Assembly: GCA_963804055.1 (NCBI GenBank)
Contig: CAWDOU010000001.1
Span: forward strand, 682,001 to 746,000
Length of the DNA stretch: 64,000 nt
Source of the DNA: Bog-473 sp963804055
GTDB taxonomy: Bacteria; Actinomycetota; Acidimicrobiia; Acidimicrobiales; RAAP-2
Direction of reading: 5' to 3'
This document shows positions 8,225-15,448 of this stretch, piece by piece. Position numbers and translations under genes: made by a program. The notes beneath the pieces were generated by a model that did no database searches, had not been told where the DNA came from, and was given only the letters and a program-made list of their open reading frames with translations. The number at the start of each line of letters is the position of its first letter. Within the stretch, counting starts at the first letter, position 1.

Positions 8225-9081
8225 CCGCGGCAGCGGAACCGCCCCCTACGCTGCCACCCATGTCCGCGCGCCCGCTCACCCTGATGGCAGTCCACGCCCA
8301 TCCCGACGACGAAGCGATCGGGACGGGCGGGATCCTTGCCCGCTGCAGCGCCGAGGGCGTGCGCACCGTGCTCGTCACCTGTACCAACGGGGAGCTGGGT
8401 GATGCGCCCGGGGGCATCAAGCCTGGCGAGCCGGGCCACGACGAGTCGGTCGTCGTCCCGCTCCGGCGCCGCGAGCTCGAGGCCAGCTGCGAGATCCTCG
8501 GCGTCTCGCATCTCGAGCTCCTCGGGTACCACGACTCGGGCATGGAGGGCTGGCCGCAGAATGACGCTCCCGACTGCTTCTGGCGCACGCCGGTGCCCGA
8601 GGCGGCGAGCCGGCTGGCCGACCTGATGCGCACCTACGAGCCGCAGGTCGTCGTGACCTATGACGAGAACGGCTTCTACGGCCACCCCGACCACATTCAG
8701 GCCAACCGGGTCACGCACGCGGCGATCGCGGAGTGCGGCATCCCGACCAAGCTCTATTACACCGCCGTGGCGCGCTCGTTGATCAGCGGGTTCGGTGAGA
8801 CGTTGGCCGAGGCCGGCATTGAGCGGCCGGCGGAGGTCGAGGAGAACCCCGACTTCGGCACGCCGGACGAACTGATCACGACGACCGTCGACTGCAGCGC
8901 CGTCGCCGGCCGCAAGTACGCGTCGCTCGGCGCCCACGCGAGCCAGAGCGACAACATCTTCTTCCTCCAGATGGGCGAGGAGCTGTTCTCCCGGCTCATG
9001 GGTTCGGAGAGCTTCATCCGGGTGCAGGACTCGACGGGCGCACCGGTGCCCGAGATCGACCTGTTCGCCGGGCTCCGCTGA
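8221..9081 (+). CDS. PIG-L family deacetylase (MshB/Mca-like)
   Basis: 286 residues. The zinc-binding AHPDDE motif (in VHAHPDDEAIGTGG) and the downstream GHPDHIQANRVTHAA motif are those of LmbE/PIG-L N-deacetylases, including mycothiol pathway enzymes MshB and Mca. It should hydrolyse an N-acetyl or amide group on an amino-sugar conjugate. The GTG at 8221 overlaps the previous stop; an internal ATG at 8263 is an alternative start. No other mycothiol gene is nearby, so the substrate remains open. Confidence 0.86.
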   Translation: MTAAAEPPPTLPPMSARPLTLMAVHAHPDDEAIGTGGILARCSAEGVRTVLVTCTNGELGDAPGGIKPGEPGHDESVVVPLRRRELEASCEILGVSHLELLGYHDSGMEGWPQNDAPDCFWRTPVPEAASRLADLMRTYEPQVVVTYDENGFYGHPDHIQANRVTHAAIAECGIPTKLYYTAVARSLISGFGETLAEAGIERPAEVEENPDFGTPDELITTTVDCSAVAGRKYASLGAHASQSDNIFFLQMGEELFSRLMGSESFIRVQDSTGAPVPEIDLFAGLR

Positions 9082-9090
9082 GCGGAGGGC

Positions 9091-9142
9091 CCGAGCCGGG
9101 CCTGCGCCCCACCGGGAGAGAGGGACGCAGGGCCCGGTTCGG
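9091..9142. terminator. Strong hairpin between convergent genes
   Basis: Arms at 9091-9106 and 9126-9142 pair over about 16 bp with one bulge and a G-T pair. It lies between the convergent ends of the PIG-L gene and the small membrane protein. There is no T-run, so it may act as a bidirectional or non-canonical terminator. Confidence 0.4.
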
Positions 9143-9150
9143 CGTGCTCC

Positions 9151-9636
9151 CTACGTCGGGCTGCCGGCCGGGGTGATGCCGGCGCGGGCGCGGGGAGACG
9201 ATCCGACAAGAGACAGTGCGGCGGCGGCGGCGAGCACGACCACGGCGAGGATCTCTATGACGAAGGCCTGCTTGGCGAAGGGGGCGACCCAGGAGTCCTT
9301 GAAGCCGAACAGCCCCACCGCGACCGTGACGAGGAACCCGGCGACGGTGGTGAGCGCGAACCCGATTCCGACGACGGCCGCCCAGAGCCGGCGCACCGCC
9401 ACGACGCCGACGCCGATCAGCAGCCCCGCGATCGACTGGAGCAGGAACAGCGGGCCGATGGTCGCGATGGAGCGGTAGCCGCCGGGCTCGCTCCACAGGT
9501 GGAAGTGGATGAAGGCGGACCAGACGAGCAGTGCGCCGCCGACGGCGAAGGTGGCTGTCGCGGCCAGATTCAGCGGTCGGCGGGAACGGCCGGGCCCGAC
9601 GACCAGGAGGGCCCGGAGCGTGTGCATGCCAGGCAT
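9151..9636 (-). CDS. Small integral membrane protein, four predicted helices
   Basis: 161 residues from the chosen ATG at 9636; an in-frame GTG at 9738 and an ATG at 9627 are alternatives. Four hydrophobic segments follow a basic N-terminus (NLAATATFAVGGALLVW, ATIGPLFLLQSIAGLLIGVG, a Gly/Val-rich third and AFVIEILAVVVLAAAAA). No catalytic motif or named family is recognised. It is divergent from the ECF sigma factor, so a regulatory link is possible but not shown. Confidence 0.6.
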   Translation of the reverse strand: MPGMHTLRALLVVGPGRSRRPLNLAATATFAVGGALLVWSAFIHFHLWSEPGGYRSIATIGPLFLLQSIAGLLIGVGVVAVRRLWAAVVGIGFALTTVAGFLVTVAVGLFGFKDSWVAPFAKQAFVIEILAVVVLAAAAALSLVGSSPRARAGITPAGSPT

Positions 9637-9728
9637 CCGGAGCCGTCCGGGGCGACGGATGTCGGTGCTGGTGCTGACCACGGGAAGGGCTACGGGCGGG
9701 GCCCCAGTCCGGATTGGCCCGGCGCGGG

Positions 9729-9757
9729 TGAATCCCACGCCCGGGCCCGTCCGTATA
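9729..9757 (+). promoter_or_regulatory. Possible ECF-type promoter of the sigma factor gene
   Basis: TGAATC (9729-9734) and CGTATA (9752-9757) separated by 17 bp resemble ECF sigma -35/-10 boxes. The sigma factor ATG at 9765 is seven bases after the -10 box. This suggests autoregulation and a nearly leaderless message. Confidence 0.35.
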
Positions 9758-9764
9758 CCTGTGG

Positions 9765-10355
9765 ATGAGAGGATCTGCCGTGGCCGAGGGCGAACTGTCC
9801 GACGAGGCCCTGCTGGCCGGCATGGCCGTGGGGGACCAGTCCGCCGCCGTCACCTTCACCCGGCGCTACCAGCGGCGGATCTTCGGCCTGGCCTACTCCA
9901 TGACGAGCGATGCCACGCTGGCCGAGGACGTGGCCCAGGAAGCCATGCTCCGGGTGTGGCGCCACGCGCCCGTGTTCGACCCGAGGCGGGGCTCGGTGAC
10001 CTCGTGGGTCCTGACGATCACCCGGAACCTGGCCATCGACGCGCTGCGTCTGCGGCGGTCCGTGCCCACCGACCCCGACGACTTCGCGGCCACGGCGCTG
10101 GCCAGCGCCGAGCACAACCCCGAGGACGCCGTGCGGCGGGGCGACGTACGCCAGCTCGTGCGGGGCGCGTTGCAGACGCTCCCCGAGGAGCAGCGTCGCG
10201 CCGTCGTGCTGGCGGCCGTCTACGGCCGGACCGCCCTTGAGATCAGCGAGTCCGAGGGGATCCCGCTGGGCACGGCGAAGACGCGCATCAGGACGGCGTT
10301 GATCCGGTTGCGGGCGGCCGTCGAGCGGGTGGAGGGGGTGCACGATGGGCGATGA
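9765..10355 (+). CDS. ECF (group 4) RNA polymerase sigma factor, SigK-like
   Basis: 196 residues. Region 2 is visible at about residues 25-95 (FGLAYSMTSDATLAEDVAQEAMLRVWRHA, then TSWVLTITRNLAIDALR), and region 4 at about 130-185 (LPEEQRRAVVLAAVYGRTALEISESEGIPLGTAKTRIRTAL in part). It directs RNA polymerase to a stress or envelope regulon. The start ATG fits the upstream ECF-like promoter; a GTG five codons later is an alternative. Its 3' end overlaps the anti-sigma gene by 11 bp, the usual sigma/anti-sigma coupling. Confidence 0.93.
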   Translation: MRGSAVAEGELSDEALLAGMAVGDQSAAVTFTRRYQRRIFGLAYSMTSDATLAEDVAQEAMLRVWRHAPVFDPRRGSVTSWVLTITRNLAIDALRLRRSVPTDPDDFAATALASAEHNPEDAVRRGDVRQLVRGALQTLPEEQRRAVVLAAVYGRTALEISESEGIPLGTAKTRIRTALIRLRAAVERVEGVHDGR

Positions 10356-11028
10356 CGTGAGAGAGCGGGGATGCGAGGAGTACGGCGACGATCTGGCGGA
10401 GCTCGCCCTGGGCGTCCTGACCGGTCGTGAGCGGGCGCGGGTGCTGTCCCACGTGGAGTCCTGCCCGCGCTGCGCCGAGGAGCTCGAGGTCCTGTCCCGG
10501 ACGGCGGACTCGGTGTTGCAGGCGGCGCCGGAAGTGGAGCCGCCCCTCGGGTTCGAGGTTCGCCTCTTCGAGCGCATGGGCGTGACCGCGGCGCCGCCGC
10601 GGCGCCGCCGCTTTCACCGTTCGCGCTGGGTGCCGGCCGTGGTGGGCGTCGCCGCGGCGGCCCTGGCGCTCGGCATCGGCCTGAGCGTGTCCTCTTCCCC
10701 GGCCCCGAATGTGACTGCGCAGCCGAAGGGCTCGCACGACGTCGTGACGGCGGCCCTCGTGGCCAACGACAAGACCGTCGGGCACGTCGTGGCCGTGGGC
10801 GGCGCCAAGCCCTGGATGTCGATGATGCTCGACGACGCCGACGTGCACGGGACGGTGCACTGCATCGTCGTCACCGAGGACGGCAGGACGTACACCGTCG
10901 GGACCTTCCAGGCCCGTGAGGGCTACGGCGCGTGGACCGCACCGCTGCACGTCGACCCGGCGACCCTGCGCACCGCGGAGGTGGTGTCGCCCAGCGGGAC
11001 GGTGGTCGCCGCCGCCACGCTGGGCTGA
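10345..11028 (+). CDS. Anti-sigma factor, zinc-binding, single membrane pass
   Basis: 227 residues. The N-terminal domain carries the zinc-type anti-sigma motif HVESCPRC (His-x3-Cys-x2-Cys). A transmembrane helix lies near residues 98-118 (VPAVVGVAAAALALGIG). The outer domain (about 120-227) resembles the RskA-type C-terminal domain. It should hold the adjacent sigma factor at the membrane until the outer domain is processed or the zinc site is altered. The start lies inside the sigma gene. Confidence 0.9.
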   Translation: MGDDVRERGCEEYGDDLAELALGVLTGRERARVLSHVESCPRCAEELEVLSRTADSVLQAAPEVEPPLGFEVRLFERMGVTAAPPRRRRFHRSRWVPAVVGVAAAALALGIGLSVSSSPAPNVTAQPKGSHDVVTAALVANDKTVGHVVAVGGAKPWMSMMLDDADVHGTVHCIVVTEDGRTYTVGTFQAREGYGAWTAPLHVDPATLRTAEVVSPSGTVVAAATLG

Positions 11029-11038
11029 CAACCCCCTT

Positions 11039-12481
11039 CTAGTACCGGTAGGTGTCGGGCTTGTAGGGGCCCTGGACCGGCACGCCGATGTAGTCGGCCT
11101 GCTCCTGGCTCAACGTCGTGAGCTTCACGCCCAGGGCGTCGAGGTGCAGCCGCGCCACCTTCTCGTCGAGGTGCTTGGGCAACACGTAGACGTCGTTGAC
11201 GTACTGGCCGGTCTGGGTGAACAGCTCGATCTGCGCCATGGTCTGGTTGGTGAACGAGTTTGACATGACGAAGCTCGGGTGGCCCGTGGCGTTGCCCAGG
11301 TTCAGCAGCCGGCCCTCGGACAGGATGATGATGGCGTGCCCGTCCGGGAAGATCCACTTGTCGACCTGCGGCTTGATGTTCACGCGCTCGATGCCCGGCG
11401 TCTTGGTCAGCCCGGCCATGTCGATCTCGTTGTCGAAGTGACCGATGTTCCCGACGATGGCCTGGTGCTTCATGCCCGCCATGTGCGCGGCGGTGATGAT
11501 GTCCTTGTTGCCCGTCGTCGTGATGATGATGTCGGCCTGCGGAAGGATGTCCTCGAGCGTCGTGACCTGGAACCCCTCCATGGCGGCCTGCAACGCGCAG
11601 ATCGGGTCGACCTCGGTGACCACGACGCGGGCGCCCTGGCCGGCGAGCGACTGGGCGCAGCCCTTGCCGACATCGCCGTACCCGCAGACGACGGCGATTT
11701 TGCCGCCGATGAGCACGTCGGTGGCCCGGTTGATCCCGTCGATCAGCGAATGGCGGCAGCCGTACTTGTTGTCGAACTTGGACTTGGTCACCGAGTCGTT
11801 GACGTTGATGGCCGGGAAGAGGAGCTCACCCTTGCGGGCCATGTCCACCAGGCGGTGCACGCCGGTGGTCGTCTCCTCGGTGACCCCCTTGATCCCGTTG
11901 GCGATGGAGGTCCAGCGTCCCTGGTCCTCGGCCAGGCTGCGGTTCAGCACGGTGAGGACGACCTCGAACTCCTCGGAGTCGGCGGTGGACGGATCGGGTG
12001 CCGCGCCCGCCTTCTCGAACTCCACACCCTTGTGGACGAGGAGCGTGGCGTCGCCCCCGTCGTCGAGGATCATGTTGGGGCCACCCTCGCCGGGCCACAG
12101 GAGGGCCTGCTCGGTGCACCACCAGTACTCCTCGAGCGTCTCGCCCTTCCAGGCGAAGACCGGCACCCCCTGGGGGTCCTCGACGGTGCCCGTCGGACCC
12201 ACGGCCACGGCGGCCGCAGCATGGTCCTGGGTGGAGAAGATGTTGCAGCTGCACCAGCGCACCCGCGCTCCGAGCGCGGTCAGGGTCTCGATCAGCACGG
12301 CGGTCTGGACCGTCATGTGCAGGGACCCGGTGACGCGGGCGCCCGCCAGGGGCTGGGAGTCGCCGAACTCGGCCCGCATGGCCATCAATCCGGGCATCTC
12401 GTGCTCGGCCAATTCGATCTCCTTGCGACCGAACGCGGCCAGGGAGAGGTCGGCGACCTTGAAGGGGTCGGGGGAAGTCAT
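11039..12481 (-). CDS. ahcY: S-adenosylhomocysteinase
   Basis: 480 residues. Reversibly hydrolyses S-adenosylhomocysteine to adenosine and homocysteine, removing the inhibitor of methyltransferases. Diagnostic segments: GSLHMTVQTAVLIETL near the N-terminus, catalytic NDSVTKSKFDNKYGCRHS, the NAD-binding GYGDVGKGCAQSL, VGNIGHFDNEID, and the C-terminal KPDTYRY ending. The ATG at 12481 has AAAGGAG upstream. It is convergent with the sigma/anti-sigma pair. A 110-nt leader with a perfect hairpin precedes it. Several methyltransferases in this window would depend on it. Confidence 0.97.
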   Translation of the reverse strand: MTSPDPFKVADLSLAAFGRKEIELAEHEMPGLMAMRAEFGDSQPLAGARVTGSLHMTVQTAVLIETLTALGARVRWCSCNIFSTQDHAAAAVAVGPTGTVEDPQGVPVFAWKGETLEEYWWCTEQALLWPGEGGPNMILDDGGDATLLVHKGVEFEKAGAAPDPSTADSEEFEVVLTVLNRSLAEDQGRWTSIANGIKGVTEETTTGVHRLVDMARKGELLFPAINVNDSVTKSKFDNKYGCRHSLIDGINRATDVLIGGKIAVVCGYGDVGKGCAQSLAGQGARVVVTEVDPICALQAAMEGFQVTTLEDILPQADIIITTTGNKDIITAAHMAGMKHQAIVGNIGHFDNEIDMAGLTKTPGIERVNIKPQVDKWIFPDGHAIIILSEGRLLNLGNATGHPSFVMSNSFTNQTMAQIELFTQTGQYVNDVYVLPKHLDEKVARLHLDALGVKLTTLSQEQADYIGVPVQGPYKPDTYRY

Positions 12482-12561
12482 CGCATGCTCCTTTGGGTGG
12501 GACGGACGTGCGCAGGCGCGCACCACTGGGCGGGCCGGACGGCGGAAGCGCAACGCACGTG

Positions 12562-12579
12562 CTCCGACCTCTGTCGGAG
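12562..12579 (-). promoter_or_regulatory. Perfect hairpin in the ahcY leader
   Basis: CTCCGAC and GTCGGAG form a 7-bp stem with a 4-base loop, about 80 nt before the ahcY start. It would lie near the 5' end of the predicted transcript. It could be an mRNA-stabilising or regulatory structure. The SAH-riboswitch core was looked for and not found with confidence. Confidence 0.35.
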
Positions 12580-12597
12580 GCCGCGTACCCGGGGGCG

Positions 12598-12603
12598 AGT
12601 TTA
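12598..12603 (-). promoter_or_regulatory. Probable -10 element of ahcY
   Basis: TAAACT on the minus strand fits TANNNT and would start transcription near 12591, giving a leader of about 110 nt. No clear -35 box is visible. Confidence 0.35.
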
Positions 12604-12635
12604 GGCGCTGGGAAGGGTGCGGGCGAGATCCCTCG

Positions 12636-13874
12636 TCAGGCCGCCCCCAGGCCGGGAGCGCAGGGCGAGAGCCACGTCGTGTCGAGCAGGATGCGGCCCA
12701 GGGCGACCCAGGCGTCGCCGTAGTAGGTCTGGGAGCGGGCCGATTGCCGATCGGCCGCGGCCAGCAAGGTCGCGGCGGCGCGTTGGTCGCCCGCCGCGCT
12801 GGCCGCGGCCGCCGCGGCCACCGATCCGAGCGGGTTCACATCCGCTGATCGGGCCGCACCGCGCACGCTGTAGGAGATGCGTGCGCCCTGGCCGGCGGAG
12901 TGCCGGAGCAGCGGCCAGGCGTGGGCCGCCACCGCCCGCTCACTCTGTGCGCACCCGGCGGCGAACCAGACGGGGACTCGCTGAGCGTCCAGGCCGTACG
13001 CGGGGGTGCCGGCGGTGGTGCCGGGGTCACCGACCGCCTGGGCGACGCCGTCGGGCTGAATGTCGACCCAGTCGGATGGAAGCGTGCGCCCCGATGTGGT
13101 GTCCGCGGCGACCAGCCCGGTGGAATCGGCGGCCAGCGCGGACCAGCGCGGATCGCCTGTCACGCTCTCCAGCGAGTCCATCGCCTCGACGGAGAGGTAG
13201 CTCGGGTCGACGACGGCCGGGCTGGACCGACCCCACGGCCCGGCCACCAGCTGCAGCGCCCCGGCCACCTCGGCGGTCTCGTTGGCCAGGATGGCGTTCG
13301 CCACCTGCAGCCCGTGCGCCAGGTACAGCGAATCGTGAAACCGCTGGCTGGCCAGCACCAGGGCCCAGGCGGTGTCGAGGTCGGCATCGGTGGCGGATTG
13401 GGTGCTCACCACCCTGCCCCGGCTCCAGTGATAGGCGAACAGTGCGTTCGGGAGTTGGAGATTCGTCTGGTCCCAGCGCCAGGCGGCGGCGAACCGTTGG
13501 CGGTCACCGATGGCGACGGCCACGAGCATGGCGTAGCCCTGGCCCTCGCTGACCGTGTCCCCACCCTGGTCCCGACGCACCACGCGCCCGTTGGACGCCT
13601 CGTAGCGTTGGAGGAACGCGCGCGCGTCGGCCCGGGCATCGGTCCGCGCCGCGGTCGCAGTGGTCGCATCGGGGGTCGCGGCACGGGTGGTCGACTCGTT
13701 GCGTCGACTCCCCTCGATCGACAAGGCGGCGATGCCGCCCACGACGAGCAGCATCACCAGCGCGGCCACGACCAGGCGGCGCAGGACGCCGGTGCGCCGC
13801 CGGTCGGGCGGCCGGTGCTCGCGCGCCGGACCGGCGTCGTGCGACTGCTCGTACGTGGTGGTGCCGGTGGTCAT
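12636..13874 (-). CDS. Membrane-anchored GH8 family endoglucanase-like glycosidase
   Basis: 412 residues. A cytoplasmic basic N-terminus and one helix (about residues 34-53, LVVAALVMLLVVGGIAAL) anchor the catalytic domain outside. GH8 motifs: Glu acid in SEGQGYAMLVAVAIGDRQRF and the family signature ATDADLDTAWALVLASQRF. GH8 enzymes hydrolyse beta-1,4-glucans; in bacterial cellulose operons (BcsZ/CmcAx) one trims the nascent chain. The ATG at 13874 overlaps the upstream synthase stop (ATGA). It is last in the six-gene exopolysaccharide operon, supporting a role in beta-glucan-like polymer export. Confidence 0.88.
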   Translation of the reverse strand: MTTGTTTYEQSHDAGPAREHRPPDRRRTGVLRRLVVAALVMLLVVGGIAALSIEGSRRNESTTRAATPDATTATAARTDARADARAFLQRYEASNGRVVRRDQGGDTVSEGQGYAMLVAVAIGDRQRFAAAWRWDQTNLQLPNALFAYHWSRGRVVSTQSATDADLDTAWALVLASQRFHDSLYLAHGLQVANAILANETAEVAGALQLVAGPWGRSSPAVVDPSYLSVEAMDSLESVTGDPRWSALAADSTGLVAADTTSGRTLPSDWVDIQPDGVAQAVGDPGTTAGTPAYGLDAQRVPVWFAAGCAQSERAVAAHAWPLLRHSAGQGARISYSVRGAARSADVNPLGSVAAAAAASAAGDQRAAATLLAAADRQSARSQTYYGDAWVALGRILLDTTWLSPCAPGLGAA

Positions 13875-15448
13875 GCCACCAACTCGCGCAGGCTCGACTC
13901 GTCCTCGCTGTGCGGCACCGTGAGAGAGGCGCGGCGGCAACCGACGATGGCCGACCATGACCCGGCCAGCAGCACCGAGAGATGGAGGAACGCAAAGGCC
14001 ACGTTGTTGAGGGTTCCGGCGGTCACGCTCTGGTCGAGCCCGTAGCCGATGGCACTCAGGAGCACGGCCATGACCAACAGTGCCGGCAGCACCGTGGCCG
14101 GCTGCGGGCCGTCACCTCCACGTTTGGACGTCACCACGAAGCGCCCCCGTCGCCGGGTCAGGACGAACAGGGTGGCCAGGATCTGCACGGAGAAGTTCGC
14201 GATCAGGAGAGCGAACGCGTTGAAGGTGTAGACGCCCGCGCCGGCCACCGCCACCGCAGCGAGGCTCACGCAGAAGTACGGCGCAAAGTGGACCAGGAAC
14301 TGATCGGCCGTCGCACCGGCCAGGGGCTGGTCGCCGAAGAAGATCCGGATGACCGGAAGGGCCATGTAGAGGGCGAAGGTCCACCCCGAGAGGAAGAACA
14401 TGGAGGAGAGCAGGTACTGCTGACGGACGCGCCAGGGCAGCTCGGCCTTGATCAGCAGCGGCAGAGCCGACAGGCAGCCTCGGGCCCAACGCTGCTGCTG
14501 GCTCACGTACGAAGCCATGTCCTCGGGGCCGAGACCCAGGGCCAGGACCTCGTTGACGTACACGGAGCGCCAGCCCTGCTCGTGGAGCACCACCGAGAGC
14601 TCGAAGTCCTCTGTGAGTGACGACTCGGGAAAGCCGCCCGCGCTCTCCAGCGCGGCGCGCCGGAACAAGACGTTGGTGCCGCAGCAGAACATGGCGTCGA
14701 GGCCGTCCTTGCCGCGCGAGATGCCACCGAAGAAGAGGGCCTGTTGCGACCACGCGGCGGCGGCCAGCGTGCCTCGGCCCGCATTGGCGTAGTACTGGGG
14801 CGTCTGGACATAGGCCACGTCGTCCTGCGCCATGAAGCCCAAGGTGTGCTCCAAGAAGCGCTGATCCGGTACGTGGTCACAGTCGAAGACCACCACGAAG
14901 GGTGCGTCGGTCCGCCGCAGTGCGTGGTTGAGATTGCCCGCCTTGGCTCCGTGATTGCCCGGCCGCCTCTGGTACGACGCGCCGGCCCGCCGTGCCAGCT
15001 CGGCGAGGTCGTCGCGCCCGGCGTCGTCGAGCAGGTGGACCCTGACGCGGCCCCCCCGCAGCCTGGCGGCGGCAAAGACGCTCGGTGCGACCACGTCGAG
15101 CGGTTCGTTGTACACCGGTATCAGGACATCGACCCGCGGAGGTGGGCCGGACCACTGCGGCGCCGGACCGCGGTCCCGCCCGTGCAACGTGGTCCACCAG
15201 AACCCGACCGCTTGCACCAGGTTGAAGAGCTCGGCCGCGATCAGCAACCCGTAGAGCACCGGGTTGCCCACGCGGCCGGGACGGAGGAGCCACTCGAAGT
15301 ACCAGACGGCCAGGGCGATATTGAGGGGGATGAGAAGCCTGAGCCGCCTCTGTACCGAGCGCCACTCGGCGGGACTGCGCCAGTCGGGGGGCTCGAGGCG
15401 CGGGTCATCAGGCTCGACGAGTTGCGGATCGAGGGTGCGGACGGTCAT
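13871..15448 (-). CDS. Processive GT2 glycosyltransferase, cellulose-synthase-like
   Basis: 525 residues. Two N-terminal helices, a cytoplasmic GT-A domain and about five C-terminal helices. The D, D, D, QxxRW set of beta-glycan synthases is present: DD near 141, DCD at 189-191, TED at 279-281 and QQQRW at 317-321. It should polymerise a beta-linked glycan from a UDP-sugar and thread it across the membrane. No C-terminal PilZ domain is seen, so c-di-GMP control as in BcsA is not expected from this chain. The ATG at 15448 overlaps the previous stop; an ATG at 15460 is the alternative. Confidence 0.9.
   Translation of the reverse strand: MTVRTLDPQLVEPDDPRLEPPDWRSPAEWRSVQRRLRLLIPLNIALAVWYFEWLLRPGRVGNPVLYGLLIAAELFNLVQAVGFWWTTLHGRDRGPAPQWSGPPPRVDVLIPVYNEPLDVVAPSVFAAARLRGGRVRVHLLDDAGRDDLAELARRAGASYQRRPGNHGAKAGNLNHALRRTDAPFVVVFDCDHVPDQRFLEHTLGFMAQDDVAYVQTPQYYANAGRGTLAAAAWSQQALFFGGISRGKDGLDAMFCCGTNVLFRRAALESAGGFPESSLTEDFELSVVLHEQGWRSVYVNEVLALGLGPEDMASYVSQQQRWARGCLSALPLLIKAELPWRVRQQYLLSSMFFLSGWTFALYMALPVIRIFFGDQPLAGATADQFLVHFAPYFCVSLAAVAVAGAGVYTFNAFALLIANFSVQILATLFVLTRRRGRFVVTSKRGGDGPQPATVLPALLVMAVLLSAIGYGLDQSVTAGTLNNVAFAFLHLSVLLAGSWSAIVGCRRASLTVPHSEDESSLRELVA

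Noticed and set aside
12482..12603. SAH riboswitch before ahcY
   Set aside because: A hairpin is present but the conserved SAH-riboswitch core sequences could not be identified, so only a generic leader structure is reported.
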